In this document: positions 8,740-18,308 of the stretch, one piece after another
Numbering within the stretch: position 1 is the first letter of the stretch
How the letters are laid out: each line of letters starts with the position of its first letter
Source of the DNA: a bacterium
GTDB lineage: Bacteria; Zhuqueibacterota; Zhuqueibacteria; Zhuqueibacterales; Zhuqueibacteraceae
Assembly (NCBI GenBank): GCA_023150945.1
Contig: JAKLJX010000007.1
Location: 1-64,000 of the forward strand
Direction: 5' to 3'
Length of the DNA stretch: 64,000 bases
Translations under genes and position numbers: made by a program
The notes under the pieces: model-generated
Told to the model about the DNA's origin: nothing
The model's database searches: none
The model's input: the letters and a program-made list of their open reading frames with translations, nothing else

Positions 8740-9267
8740 ATGAATGCCTGTTGCGCACAACCTCTCGACGCGATTGCCGCCGGCCAGCATCATGAAGAAA
8801 GTTGCTGTCTCGTCACGGAGAAAACGCCCGCACCTGCAAAAGCTGCGTGTCCGGCTTCCGGAACGCTTTCACGCAAGATTCAGCGCCGAACGCTGGAACA
8901 TTTGCTGAAACCTGAGAAGCTTGGCTCCCTACGTCGTGTGCAATATTACTATTGCAAGGAACCCACCTGCAACGTGGTTTATTTCTCCAACGAGAACGTG
9001 CCTTTCTTTACGACAGATGATGTGGCGGTAAAAGTGTTTGTCAAAGATCAGGGTGACGACGTTCCGGTTTGCTACTGCTTCAATTGGACGCGTGCTCGGA
9101 TCAAACAGGAGATTAGAGAAACTAAAAAATCGACCGCTGCCATGGAAATCGCGCGCGAAATCAAAGCCGGCAACTGCGCGTGCGACATTAAAAATCCCAA
9201 AGGAGAATGCTGCCTTGGTGAGGTCAATACGTTTGTCAAAGATGCGGCATCGGCGGCAACTGCATGA
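8740..9267 (+). CDS. CopZ-like Cys-rich metallochaperone (zinc/2Fe-2S domain)
   Basis: The 175-residue soluble protein resembles the N-terminal domain of Archaeoglobus-type CopZ, which binds zinc and a [2Fe-2S] cluster. The segments RTLEHLLKPEKL, VQYYYCKEPTCNVVYF and VCYCFNWTRARIKQEI fit that family. The usual CPxCG at the start of the domain is CPAS here, so one ligand may be missing. Additional Cys pairs occur at the N-terminus (NACC, ESCC) and C-terminus (NCACD, ECCLG). It lies 1 bp after the MerT-MerP gene with a GGAG site, so the two are probably co-translated; it may accept the imported metal. Confidence 0.82.
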   Translation: MNACCAQPLDAIAAGQHHEESCCLVTEKTPAPAKAACPASGTLSRKIQRRTLEHLLKPEKLGSLRRVQYYYCKEPTCNVVYFSNENVPFFTTDDVAVKVFVKDQGDDVPVCYCFNWTRARIKQEIRETKKSTAAMEIAREIKAGNCACDIKNPKGECCLGEVNTFVKDAASAATA

Positions 9268-9315
9268 ATGTTCATGAACAACGCCGCCGCACTCTCCCTG
9301 CCGGTATCCGCTTCC

Positions 9316-9918
9316 TTAAAGCCAGCGGCGTGTTTGTTGACAATACTTCTGATACTCTACGCCGTGCGTTTGGCGCAGATATTCTTCTTCCAAGCGAACT
9401 TGGATTTGCATCAGCGCGTCTCCCAATAGCAGCAAGGCGAATGTCACGGCATTGGGCAAGATTAAAAAGAGGCCGAGCAAGGTCACGCGCATGCCGAGAA
9501 AAATCGGATTGCGCGACCAGCGAAAAACGCCGTGCGTGATCAAAGGAGTTTTGGCGTTCACGTCGATGCCGATGCGCCATGAATTGCCCATCTGCGCTTG
9601 CGCGAGCAATGTCCAAATGAAGGAAGCGGCGAGCAGGAATAAGCCGGCGTGCTGCAATGCTTGCCGTTCAAGCCAAAAGATCGGAGCCAAATGCTGATAT
9701 GCTTGATTCGAAGCGGCGTGCAGAATGACGACGGCGACGATGGCGATCAGCGTGAATCGAAACAGCATGCCGACGAAATCATGCGCGTTATCGGTTTTGC
9801 CGAGCACGTAAGGATTGACACCGGTTCGTTTCCAAACTAAAAACGAGCGCCAGAAAAAAGCGAACGTGAGATAGACGATCAGATAAATTGGAAGCACGTA
9901 TCGCAGAATTGCGTCCAT
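9316..9918 (-). CDS. Isoprenylcysteine carboxyl methyltransferase-like membrane protein
   Basis: The 200-residue protein has four to five hydrophobic segments and the ICMT/PEMT-type C-terminal signature: GNSWRIGIDVNAKTPLITHG, FRWSRNPIFLGM, then LEEEYLRQTHGVEYQKYCQQTRRWL. These residues bind S-adenosylmethionine in the family. The substrate is unknown; such genes recur beside heavy-metal efflux genes. It is last in the minus-strand operon with the RND adaptor and a YnfA protein, and converges with the CopZ-like gene. A GGAG site lies 8 nt before the start. Confidence 0.82.
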   Translation of the reverse strand: MDAILRYVLPIYLIVYLTFAFFWRSFLVWKRTGVNPYVLGKTDNAHDFVGMLFRFTLIAIVAVVILHAASNQAYQHLAPIFWLERQALQHAGLFLLAASFIWTLLAQAQMGNSWRIGIDVNAKTPLITHGVFRWSRNPIFLGMRVTLLGLFLILPNAVTFALLLLGDALMQIQVRLEEEYLRQTHGVEYQKYCQQTRRWL

Positions 9919-9946
9919 GTTTATTTCTCCGAAATGCAGAAGTATT

Positions 9947-10279
9947 TTATCCGCGCGGCCACCACATGATCACCGCGATGCCGACGCAACAAATGGCGGC
10001 GCCAACAATATCAAAGGTGTCCGGCGTTTTGCGATCCACCAGCCAACCCCAGAGCAACGACATGACGACAAAGATGCCGCCATAAGCCGCGTAGATGCGC
10101 CCGAAGTTGTGCTCGCTTTGCAGCGTCGGTATCACGCCGTAAAGCATCAGCAGGAGGCCGCCGATCAGACCAATCCAATGGCTGCGGCCATCTCGCAGCC
10201 AGAGCCAGACGAGATACCCGCCGCCGATTTCACACAGGCCGGCTAAGACGAATAACGCAATTGATTGCGCGATAACCAT
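9947..10279 (-). CDS. YnfA/UPF0060-family membrane protein
   Basis: The 110-residue protein has four transmembrane helices and the family motifs [17 protein letters not shown] and [21 protein letters not shown]. These small transporter-like proteins resemble one half of an EamA/SMR exporter; their substrate is not settled. The ATG at 10279 with GAGGTGAG upstream gives the family's usual 108-110 residues and follows the adaptor stop by 7 bp. Its place inside a metal-efflux operon suggests export of a cation or drug, by inference. Confidence 0.9.
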   Translation of the reverse strand: MVIAQSIALFVLAGLCEIGGGYLVWLWLRDGRSHWIGLIGGLLLMLYGVIPTLQSEHNFGRIYAAYGGIFVVMSLLWGWLVDRKTPDTFDIVGAAICCVGIAVIMWWPRG

Positions 10280-10286
10280 ACTCACC

Positions 10287-11399
10287 TCAATGATGTTCTT
10301 CACCAAAAGTTTCTTTGGCCAGCTCGGATTTCAAAAAGAAGCCGCCGCGCGTCACGATGCGTTCGCCCGTCGCGAGGCCGTCGAGCACTTCGACAATCTC
10401 GCGCGTCTCCACGCCAGTGCGCACCTCGCGTTTTTCAAAGGTTGAGTCATTCACAGCCACAAAAACAAAATGCCTTTCGGTTTCACCAAGCATGGCGCTG
10501 GCCGGAATTTTGATCGTGTTGCCGCCCAGCTCGGTGGTGAGATGCACGCTCGCAAACATTTCCGGCTTGAGCTTGCCGCTGGGATTTTGCACTTCAAGCC
10601 GTGCCTTCACTGTGCGGCTTTGCGCATCGACGACGCCAAAAATTTCCGTCAACGTGGCGGCAAACATTTCGCGTGGATAGGGCGTGACTTCGACTTGCGC
10701 TTTCATGCCTTTGTGGATGCGCGGCAAATCTTGCTCGTAAATGTCCGCAAGCACCCACAACGTCGAGAGATCGGCGATTTCAAATAAATGCGCGCCCAGC
10801 TCGACGAATTGGCCTTGCACGACTTCAGCGCTGAGCACCGCGCCGCGGAATGGCGCGCGAATGTGCAAATGGCTCAGCGGTTCTTTTGCGGTTTCCAGTT
10901 GGCGCAAATCAGCCTCACTCAGTCCGGCGACTTCCAATTTTCTGCGCGCCGAGAGCAAAATGGTTTTTGCCGTTGATTGATCGGTGCTTCCATTGCTGGG
11001 GCGCTGCGCGCGTTCGATAGTCTGCAAATATTCCATCTGCATCGCGAGAAATTCCTGGCTGAAAACTTCGGCGAGCGCTTGCCCGGCGCTGACGCGATCG
11101 CCGGCAAACGCCGAGACTTTTTCCACGCGGCCCGCCAGGCGCGCGGTGATGGCTGCGCGGCGGCGCTCATTGAGCATCACTTTGCCCGGCAGCGTCAATG
11201 GAATCGGCGCCGAGCTTTCATTGACCTCAGCAGTTTCAAGGTGAATGTGGAAAAGCTGGTGTTTGGTCAACGTCACGACTGTGGCATTTTCCTCATGAGC
11301 TTCTGCGGCTTGATGCGGATGCTCTTCGGATTCTGGTTGATTGCAAGCCCAAAGTGCGATTGCAGCGAAGGGCAAAGTATACTTGAGAGCTTGATTCAT
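10287..11399 (-). CDS. RND efflux periplasmic adaptor (CzcB/CusB type) lipoprotein
   Basis: The 370-residue protein is a membrane-fusion subunit linking the inner-membrane pump to the outer-membrane channel. A lipobox (ALWAC, Cys about residue 19) follows a signal sequence, then a His/Glu-rich linker ([13 protein letters not shown]) that could bind metal. The barrel-sandwich/lipoyl halves are seen in [27 protein letters not shown] and [25 protein letters not shown]. The beta-barrel and membrane-proximal domains follow. It lies between the TolC-type gene and ynfA in one operon. The matching pump is the separate gene at 4538-7612. Confidence 0.92.
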   Translation of the reverse strand: MNQALKYTLPFAAIALWACNQPESEEHPHQAAEAHEENATVVTLTKHQLFHIHLETAEVNESSAPIPLTLPGKVMLNERRRAAITARLAGRVEKVSAFAGDRVSAGQALAEVFSQEFLAMQMEYLQTIERAQRPSNGSTDQSTAKTILLSARRKLEVAGLSEADLRQLETAKEPLSHLHIRAPFRGAVLSAEVVQGQFVELGAHLFEIADLSTLWVLADIYEQDLPRIHKGMKAQVEVTPYPREMFAATLTEIFGVVDAQSRTVKARLEVQNPSGKLKPEMFASVHLTTELGGNTIKIPASAMLGETERHFVFVAVNDSTFEKREVRTGVETREIVEVLDGLATGERIVTRGGFFLKSELAKETFGEEHH

Positions 11400-11480
11400 G
11401 GCTTATTCCTTGAGAATGAGTGAAGTCCGGCGCTCGACAATTTTTCAAATCTAGCAAGCTTTCGCAGCGCGAGTCAGACT

Positions 11481-12746
11481 TCACTCGTCTTGTTCAAACT
11501 TTTCGCCAACTGCTTCCAAATCAGCGCGGGCGGCGAGGTAATTGAAAATCGCGCGAACATTTTCCAAACGCGTTTGTCCTGCGGTGCGATGAATATCCAG
11601 CAAATCCGTGAGCGAAAGCTGGCCGGACTGATATGCTGCCACCGCGGCATGTACCACATTTTGGGATTCCGGCAACACGACGTTGCGAAATTCCAAAACC
11701 TGCTTCTCTGTCGCTTCCACGGCAGCGACGGCGACTGCAAAATTGTGGCGCACCTGCTGCTCAAAATAAGCCAAGCGTGTTTCCGCCGCCGCCAGCTCGG
11801 CCTGGGCGATTTGCGTTTCGCCTTTCGGCGCAACACGATTGAACAGCGGCAGGCTGATGCCGGCCTCGAGGCCGAAGGCATTCACGGTTTCACCGTTCGG
11901 CTGCGCGAGCGTGAAAGGTGGATTCTCCGCGACCCGTTGAAACGAAGCGCCAACAGAAAAATCCGGTCGACTGGCAAGTTGCGCCAAGCGCAAAGCGCGG
12001 CGTTGGCGCTCGACCGCAGTGACAAGAATTCGGCGCAAATTGGATTGCCCGGGGGCAAATGCCGAATCACCGGAAGGTGCATAAACCAGAGAATCACTCA
12101 ACTGCAAAAGTTGCGCGCTTTCACGGCCCAGCAAAAGATTGAGCTTGGCTAACGCCGCGATTTGATCCTCTTGCACCGCGGCCAACTCAATCCGGCCGCG
12201 GCCCAGTTCAATCCGGCTGCGCACGACGTCAACGTAACTTGCCGCGCCGCTTTGATAACGTTCGGCGATGAGTCGCTGCAAATCGTCGAGAAGCTGCACG
12301 GCAAATTGCTGGCTTGTGACATTCTCCTTCGCCAGCAGGTTTTCATAGTACCGTTTCTTGACTTCCGCTGCGAGCAAGACGCGGAGACGCGCCAGTTGCA
12401 ATTCGGCGATTTGACGATCAGCGCGGGCAACGGCTTTGCGGCTGCCGCGCTTGCCGGGAAATTCAAAGCCTTGACTAAAGCCGATCTCGATGGCATTGGC
12501 AGCGGCAAAGTCGAAGCCGATTTCGTCGAGGCGAGCAAAGATTTCGGCGGGCGGCAGCGCCCCGGCATGCACGCCTTGTCCCCGCGCCACGGCAACTTCC
12601 TGCTCGGCCAGCATGATTTGCAGGTTTTGCCGCAGTGCCAAAGCAATGGCCTGTTGCAATGAAAGTTCACTCTGCGCCCTAGCCGCGCCGGACAGCAGCA
12701 ATAATGGAAACAGCACAGCCAGGCAGGAACGCGAAACAGGAATCAC
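11481..12746 (-). CDS. TolC-family outer-membrane efflux channel (CzcC type)
   Basis: The 421-residue protein begins with a signal peptide (LLLLSGAARAQ) and contains the two repeated outer-membrane-efflux-protein halves with long helices. The first half starts LSLQQAIALALRQNLQIM; the second includes LRLAQLASRPDFSVGASFQR and ISLPLFNR. It would form the trimeric exit duct of the metal pump. It is followed by the adaptor, YnfA and methyltransferase genes, and preceded by a small Cys-rich protein gene, which may share the promoter. Confidence 0.92.
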   Translation of the reverse strand: MIPVSRSCLAVLFPLLLLSGAARAQSELSLQQAIALALRQNLQIMLAEQEVAVARGQGVHAGALPPAEIFARLDEIGFDFAAANAIEIGFSQGFEFPGKRGSRKAVARADRQIAELQLARLRVLLAAEVKKRYYENLLAKENVTSQQFAVQLLDDLQRLIAERYQSGAASYVDVVRSRIELGRGRIELAAVQEDQIAALAKLNLLLGRESAQLLQLSDSLVYAPSGDSAFAPGQSNLRRILVTAVERQRRALRLAQLASRPDFSVGASFQRVAENPPFTLAQPNGETVNAFGLEAGISLPLFNRVAPKGETQIAQAELAAAETRLAYFEQQVRHNFAVAVAAVEATEKQVLEFRNVVLPESQNVVHAAVAAYQSGQLSLTDLLDIHRTAGQTRLENVRAIFNYLAARADLEAVGEKFEQDE

Positions 12747-12819
12747 GTGCCGGCTCCTTTCCGAAAAAACTGCACCGAGATGAGATGCGCCTAATGATCT
12801 GTGGGAAACGGGGAGAGAA

Positions 12820-13170
12820 TCAGACTAGCGCAGGAGGGTGATCGACGAGGCGGCTGGGAGCAGAGGAGATTTGCAACACGATGTCGGCCGTGTTATATTG
12901 GGCATTCGGAAAAAAGCTGAAATCGAAAACCGGCCCGATGACTGTCGGCACGTGACAGACGCAAGAGCAATCCCGGTCCGCAGCACGAGCGGCGCTCTGC
13001 GAGGCTTCATCATGCTTGTTCATCAAAGAACAGAACAATGAAGCGCAACCACCGTCGCCTTCGCCGGTCAGACAATCGATATCACCGCACACGAACATGG
13101 TGGCGATGAAACTGAACGCCAACAGGCCACCCAGCGGGCAGAGAAAGGCTTTGGTCAAAGCGTTGATCAT
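12820..13170 (-). CDS. Small Cys-rich signal-anchored protein upstream of the efflux operon
   Basis: I do not recognise the family. From the ATG at 13170 the 116-residue product has one hydrophobic segment (about residues 10-28, LGGLLAFSFIATMFVC), suggesting export. Clustered cysteines follow: CGDIDCLTG, GGCASLFCSLMNKHDE and DCSCVCHVP. The tail is hydrophilic. Small His/Cys-rich exported proteins often precede czc-type operons and may sense or bind metal. No good ribosome site is visible, so the start and reality of the gene are less certain than those of its neighbours. Confidence 0.5.
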   Translation of the reverse strand: MINALTKAFLCPLGGLLAFSFIATMFVCGDIDCLTGEGDGGCASLFCSLMNKHDEASQSAARAADRDCSCVCHVPTVIGPVFDFSFFPNAQYNTADIVLQISSAPSRLVDHPPALV

Positions 13171-13626
13171 GGCAGGCGAATTTAGAAATTCTCGATCAGA
13201 TTCAAAGCCTTTTTTGCAGTTGCTCCAGACTGACGAGTTTTGCCATGGTATTCGTGCAGGCACACAACTGGCTCTGCCCCTGCTTCGGCAACGGCAGAAC
13301 CTGGCTGTTGCGATTTTTGCTTCGGCGGCATCACAGTCGGCAATCGCGCTGCACGCGAATCATCCCCGAGAAGTTCGTGGCCGGCGTCGGCATGTTCCCG
13401 GGTGAACACACGCGCGCACCCACCCTGGCGTGTTCCACCGTGATCCGCGCGACTGATTCCGCGAATGCGTGTTCCTTTTCAAATCAGAGAAAACTGCATG
13501 CGGCGTTTCCTCAGGAACAACGGACCGCACAGACACTTTCTCTGACGCAGGGCAGACGCCGGCCCTGCAGTTTTTCACCGAGACTGCGGTAGTAGGAAAA
13601 TCACCTTTAACCATTCGGAGTGCAAC
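13171..13626. other. Gene-free region between the metal island and the S9 peptidase
   Basis: I find no supported gene. A minus-strand open frame at 13182-13409 (75 codons, ending in ALNLIENF) has no ribosome site and no recognisable domain. The promoters of both divergent units should lie here but no clear -35/-10 pair stood out. Confidence 0.4.
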
Positions 13627-15687
13627 ATGAAGAAGCTGGTTTTGATCTCACTGTGCCTGTTCCTGGCGGGGCCGGCCTTGGCGCAGAAGCGCGCTTTCAC
13701 CATAGCCGATCTGTACAAGATCAAGGACGTTTCCGACCCGCAGTTCTCGCCGGACGGCCGGCACATTGCTTTCGTGCTGACCACACACAATCTCCAAAAG
13801 GGAAAATCCAATGCGGAGATATATGTCATCGACGCCGATGGCACGAATCTCAAACAAATGACGAACAACCCCGCGACCGACAATCATCCGCGCTGGTCGC
13901 CGGATGGCAAGTCGATTCTTTTCGTTTCCACGAGAAGCAACGGCAGCCAGGCGTGGCTGATTGCAGTGGAGGGCGGCGAGGCGCGCCAACTCACGAACAT
14001 TTCCACCGGCGTGGGCGATCCCCTTTGGCTGCCCGAGGGCCAGCATCTCATTTTCGCCAGCGACGTCTATCCGGAATGCGGGGCGAATGATGATTGCAAC
14101 AGCAAGATCGACAAAGCCGCGAGCGCGGGGCCGCTGCAAGCGTACCTGGCCGACAAGCTGCTCTATCGCCACTGGACGAGCTGGAAGGAAGGCAGGCGCT
14201 CGCACATTTTTTCGTTCAATATCGGCAACGCCGCGCTGATCGATTTGACGCCCGGCGACTACGATGCGCCGGCATTCTCATTGGGCGAAACCGGCTTCGC
14301 CGTTTCGCCGGAGGGGAAAGAGCTTTGTTTCGTGTCGAATCGTGACGAGTATCAAGCCGAGTCCACCAACAAAGACCTGTGGCTGGTTCCCACCGCGGGC
14401 GGCACGGCGGTGAACCTCACCGCTGAGAACGAAGCGTACGACGGCTCTCCCGCCTATTCGCCGGATGGCCGTTATCTCGCCTACCGCTTTCAAACGACGC
14501 CGGGTTATGAGGCCGACCGTTTCCGCATTGGCCTCTACGATCGCGCCACCAAACAGAAAACCGTGCTCACCGAGGCATTTGACAACTGGGTGAATGAGAT
14601 TATCTGGGCGCCGGATTCCAAAAGCATCTATTTCACCGCCGACGTGCAGGGGCATGTGCCGCTTTACAAAGTCGAGGTGAGCAGCAAGCGCATCGATCTG
14701 GTTATCGATGCCAAAACGATTGATGGCTTCTCGATTGCACCGGATGGCAAAGCGGTGACGTTGGTGCGGCGTTCGGTCGGTGAGCCGCGCGAGGTGTGGC
14801 GGGTCGCCGCGGGCAAACTCAGCCGCCTGACGATGTTCAATCAGACGCTGGCGGACAGCGTCGACCTCCGGCCCGCGGAAGAGAGGTGGATCGCGTCGCC
14901 GACCGGCCGGAAGATTCACACTTTCATCGTGAAGCCGCACAATTTTGATCCGGCGAAAAAGTATCCGCTCATCTTGAATGTGCACGGCGGGCCGCAGCAG
15001 CAATGGGCCGATGCGTTTCGCGGCGACTGGCAAGTGTATCCCGGCGCCGGTTACATCGTGGCTTTTTCGAATCCGCATGGCTCCACCGGTTACGGCCAGG
15101 CGTTCACCGCGGCAATTTCGAAAGACTGGGGCGGGAAGGTCTACGAGGATGTCATGGCGGTGGCCGATTCACTGGCAAAAATCTCGTGGGTCGATGCGAA
15201 CCGCATGGGCGCGATGGGCTGGTCGTATGGCGGCTACATGATGATGTGGCTCGCGGGACATACCGATCGCTTCCAAGCGCTGGCGGCCATGATGGGCGTC
15301 TACAATCTCACGGCGATGCACGGCGCCACCGAGGAGTTGTGGTTTCCGGAATGGGATTTGGGCGGCGCGCCGTGGGAGTCCGAGCTTTATCAGAAATGGT
15401 CGCCCAATCAATTTGTGAAAAATTTCAAAACACCGTGTTTGGTGATCACCGGCGAGCGCGACTACCGCGTGCCCTATACGCAGAGTTTGGAATTCTTCAC
15501 CGATCTGCAACGCAGGCGCGTGCCCTCGCGCTTGATCGTGTTCAAGAACGACGGTCACTGGCCGAGCCATGTCAAATCGATGCCGTTCTATTACAATGCG
15601 CATCTCGACTGGTTTCACCAGTACCTCGGCGGGCCGCCCGCGCCGTACGATATGAAGAAGATGATTCGCAATCAGGCGTGGGAGTGA
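13627..15687 (+). CDS. S9-family prolyl oligopeptidase/acylaminoacyl peptidase, exported
   Basis: The 686-residue serine peptidase has a signal peptide (MKKLVLISLCLFLAGPALAQ), so it probably acts in the periplasm. Residues 30-400 are a beta-propeller of TolB/PD40-type repeats (SPDGRHIAF, SPDGKSILFVS, SPDGRYLAY, APDSKSIYFTAD). The C-terminal alpha/beta-hydrolase domain has the triad Ser533 (GWSYGGYM), Asp612 (GERDYRVP) and His644 (NDGHWPSH). Family roles are release of N-terminal dipeptides or acylated residues. A GGAG site precedes the ATG. It has no operon partner. Confidence 0.95.
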   Translation: MKKLVLISLCLFLAGPALAQKRAFTIADLYKIKDVSDPQFSPDGRHIAFVLTTHNLQKGKSNAEIYVIDADGTNLKQMTNNPATDNHPRWSPDGKSILFVSTRSNGSQAWLIAVEGGEARQLTNISTGVGDPLWLPEGQHLIFASDVYPECGANDDCNSKIDKAASAGPLQAYLADKLLYRHWTSWKEGRRSHIFSFNIGNAALIDLTPGDYDAPAFSLGETGFAVSPEGKELCFVSNRDEYQAESTNKDLWLVPTAGGTAVNLTAENEAYDGSPAYSPDGRYLAYRFQTTPGYEADRFRIGLYDRATKQKTVLTEAFDNWVNEIIWAPDSKSIYFTADVQGHVPLYKVEVSSKRIDLVIDAKTIDGFSIAPDGKAVTLVRRSVGEPREVWRVAAGKLSRLTMFNQTLADSVDLRPAEERWIASPTGRKIHTFIVKPHNFDPAKKYPLILNVHGGPQQQWADAFRGDWQVYPGAGYIVAFSNPHGSTGYGQAFTAAISKDWGGKVYEDVMAVADSLAKISWVDANRMGAMGWSYGGYMMMWLAGHTDRFQALAAMMGVYNLTAMHGATEELWFPEWDLGGAPWESELYQKWSPNQFVKNFKTPCLVITGERDYRVPYTQSLEFFTDLQRRRVPSRLIVFKNDGHWPSHVKSMPFYYNAHLDWFHQYLGGPPAPYDMKKMIRNQAWE

Positions 15688-15911
15688 GGGCGGGGAATTT
15701 GGAGGTGGGAATGCGCCAAGCGCAGAGGATCACTGCAACGAGGCGGGTGAGGCTCTGCATATTGGATGAGCGGATCGAGCACGTCCATGCCGGCGGGTGG
15801 GGCGCGCCGGTTGGTTGGTGCTCGGTGGCACGGTCATGCGCTGCCGGCGGCAGCCATTCATGTCGAGATCTCGAGCCTTTTGGGATAACATGATTTCGGT
15901 ACGGAGGTAGT

Positions 15912-17138
15912 ATGCAAATTCATCCCACTTTCAATCATCGCCAGTTGTACCGTCTGCCCTGGTCGCTGCCCGACAATGCCATTTCCTGGCTCGAGCCGAC
16001 TTCGGCTTGCAACCTGGCGTGCGAGGGCTGCTACCGCGAGAACGTTGCCAAGAGCCACAAGTCTCTGGAGATCATCCGGCGGGAAGTGGAAACATTCCGC
16101 GCGCTGCGCAATTCTGATGGCATCTCGATTGCCGGCGGTGATCCGCTCATGCATCCGGAGATCGTGGCGATCGTGCGGATGATCGCGGAGCTGGGTTTCA
16201 AGCCGGTGATCAACACCAACGGCGGCATGCTCACGCCCGAGCTGTTGCGCGAGCTGAAGGCCGCCGGCGCAGTTGGCTTCACTTTTCATATCGACAGCAA
16301 GCAGGGCCGGCCGAAATGGAAGAACAAGAACGAGGTCGAGTTGAACGAATTGCGGCTGTTCTATGCCGAGATGCTGGCAGAGGTCGGCGGCCTGTCGTGC
16401 GCTTTCAATTCGACGGTGTATGAAGACACGCTGGCTCATACGCCGGAGCTGGTCGAGTGGGCCGCCCAACACATCGACATCGTGCACGTGATGGTGTTCA
16501 TTCTGTTTCGCGCCGCGGTGCCCCAGCTTCCGTTCGAGTGGTATGCCGGTGGGCGAAGAATCGATTTGGGCGTGCTGGCCTACTCGGAGACGAAGGCGCG
16601 CAAGATCGATCTGAAATCAACGGAGGTCGTCGCCGAGATCCGGAAGCGCTTTCCCGAGTTCACGCCTTGCGCCTATTTGAATGGAACGGAAAAGCCAGAT
16701 TCCTTCAAATGGCTGCTCAGCGGCCGCCTGGGTTCGCAGGGAAAAATCTACGGCTACGTCGGCCCCAAATTCATGGAAACGATTCAGACGATGCATCACC
16801 TGACCCAGGGCCGCTATCTCGCCTACACCAAACCGGCGCACACCAACTTGGGCCGGGCGATGCTGCTGCTCGCGCTGATCGACCGTGGCGTGCGCAGTGC
16901 GGCCGGCCATTATCTCGGCGCGGTACTCAGCAATCCGCTGCGGCTGTTCAAGGGCTTGCACTATCAATCCATCATGATCATCCAGCCGGTGGATTTTCTG
17001 CCCAACGGTTTGCAGAACATGTGCGACGGCTGCCCGGACATGACTTTGTGGAACGGCGAGTTGGTCTGGTCCTGCCGCATGGAAGAGTTGAAACACTTCG
17101 GCTGCTGGGTGCGCTCTGTGCCGTGCGCCAGCGCATGA
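15912..17138 (+). CDS. Radical SAM protein with C-terminal Cys cluster, function unknown
   Basis: The 408-residue protein carries the radical SAM motif with Cys33, Cys37 and Cys40 (CNLACEGCYRE). The GGDPLMHPE and NTNGGMLTPELL stretches of the partial TIM barrel follow. The C-terminus has CDGCPDM, WSCRMEELKHFGCW and VPCAS, which could hold an auxiliary Fe-S cluster as in SPASM or Twitch proteins. A strong GGAGG site precedes the ATG. The substrate cannot be told; no precursor peptide or obvious partner gene is adjacent. Confidence 0.85.
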   Translation: MQIHPTFNHRQLYRLPWSLPDNAISWLEPTSACNLACEGCYRENVAKSHKSLEIIRREVETFRALRNSDGISIAGGDPLMHPEIVAIVRMIAELGFKPVINTNGGMLTPELLRELKAAGAVGFTFHIDSKQGRPKWKNKNEVELNELRLFYAEMLAEVGGLSCAFNSTVYEDTLAHTPELVEWAAQHIDIVHVMVFILFRAAVPQLPFEWYAGGRRIDLGVLAYSETKARKIDLKSTEVVAEIRKRFPEFTPCAYLNGTEKPDSFKWLLSGRLGSQGKIYGYVGPKFMETIQTMHHLTQGRYLAYTKPAHTNLGRAMLLLALIDRGVRSAAGHYLGAVLSNPLRLFKGLHYQSIMIIQPVDFLPNGLQNMCDGCPDMTLWNGELVWSCRMEELKHFGCWVRSVPCASA

Positions 17139-17185
17139 GCGGCAAACCACCTGTTGCCTCAAGTGGCATATCGCCGCCCAGCACT

Positions 17186-17255
17186 GTCATTCTGCAGGGA
17201 TCCTGTGAAGAACTGGGCACTGTTCCAAGTTACTCCAGAGATCCCGCGGGATGAC
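17186..17255. repeat. Dispersed ~70-bp palindromic element, copy 2
   Basis: This copy starts GTCATTCTGCAGGGATCCTG and ends AGATCCCGCGGGATGAC, so its ends are inverted copies. It lies between the convergent radical SAM and cytochrome-b-like genes, where it could also act as a transcription terminator. Confidence 0.75.
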
Positions 17256-17384
17256 AAGGATGAGGGCATGCCTTTAGCGGCAACAGCGCACCTCCTGCGG
17301 CAGCGACAGATACACACCGACTCTGAGGCAATATTGTCCGCGCCGCAGAATTCGATTCAAAGTTGCAGTCCTGGAAGGCCGTCA

Positions 17385-18308
17385 TCAAAAGATCCAAGTG
17401 TAGCCCAGCAACAGCGCCAGACTCACGTGGATGATGAGGGTGAGGAACATCAAATAGGTAAAGGGCAGGTGGAAGGCGTGCCACAGCGCGAAGGCGCGGG
17501 CGGTTAAAGCCAGCGTTGCGCGGCTGCTTTCGAGGAAGAGCTTGCGGGACAGGAGAGTCAGGAGGCTGCGGTTGCGCGCGGCCGCATGATCTGCGGCGGT
17601 GAGCCACCGCTGCCAGGCACGCAGCTCGCGCCGGCGGCGGCGCCAAAGCTGCGCCACCTGCAGCCAGCCGACCCGTGCCGGGCGGGTGGATTGCCGCAAC
17701 GCGCCGACGCGAAAATGGTCAGCGGTCAGTCCGGCCGCCGCGAGCGAACGCTGCACGGCAATGATCTCCGCATCGATTTCCTGCAGCGACAGCAACACGC
17801 CGCGTTGATTGCGCGGCAGCAGGGCAAACAGAAAGCGTCCGACCAAGCCGCTCGCCATCACAATCATCATCGCATAATAACAAATCGACGCCAGCCCGCC
17901 GAACTTGAAGGCGGTGTGCAGGGTGGCAAACAGCGGCCCAGCGATGCCGCAATACATGTGGAATTGAAACCACCGCCGCGGCGTGCCCCAACTGGCCAGC
18001 CGGCGCCAGCGTTTGCGCAACGGATAAAGCAGGGTCAGGAAACACAGTGTGCCGCCCACCACGCCGAATCCCTGCCCGATCAGACCGCTGGGTTTGAGCA
18101 AAACATGCAGCGGGTGCAGCGGCCGCTGCGCCAACGCGGTGAAATAGTACTCTCCGCCATAACGCAAGGCCGCGAAGAAGACGAATGCGGTGGCGAAGAT
18201 CAACGCAAAGATCGCGTACGCCTGCAGCGCGAAGCGCTGCGGCGGTCGCGCGGCACGGCGGTGGGGCGCAGCAGGCGCGAGCGCAACGTGCAACTCCTGC
18301 GCGTTCAC
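17385..18308 (-). CDS. b-type-cytochrome-like integral membrane protein (ferric-reductase-like)
   Basis: The 307-residue protein has at least six hydrophobic segments: about residues 29-48, 72-94, 117-135, 140-165, 265-285 and 288-306. Paired histidines within helices, FHMYCGIAGPLFATLHTAF and LWHAFHLPF plus LTLIIHVSLAL, are the arrangement expected for bis-His heme b. A charged cytoplasmic loop (about 165-250) separates the halves. A GTG start overlaps the stop of the flavoprotein gene by 4 bp (GTGA). I infer it carries electrons between the flavoprotein and the quinone pool or periplasmic cytochromes. No exact family is claimed. Confidence 0.75.
   Translation of the reverse strand: MNAQELHVALAPAAPHRRAARPPQRFALQAYAIFALIFATAFVFFAALRYGGEYYFTALAQRPLHPLHVLLKPSGLIGQGFGVVGGTLCFLTLLYPLRKRWRRLASWGTPRRWFQFHMYCGIAGPLFATLHTAFKFGGLASICYYAMMIVMASGLVGRFLFALLPRNQRGVLLSLQEIDAEIIAVQRSLAAAGLTADHFRVGALRQSTRPARVGWLQVAQLWRRRRRELRAWQRWLTAADHAAARNRSLLTLLSRKLFLESSRATLALTARAFALWHAFHLPFTYLMFLTLIIHVSLALLLGYTWIF

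Noticed and set aside
13182-13409. 75-codon minus-strand frame upstream of the Cys-rich gene
   Set aside because: No ribosome site, no domain and low-complexity composition; reality cannot be supported.
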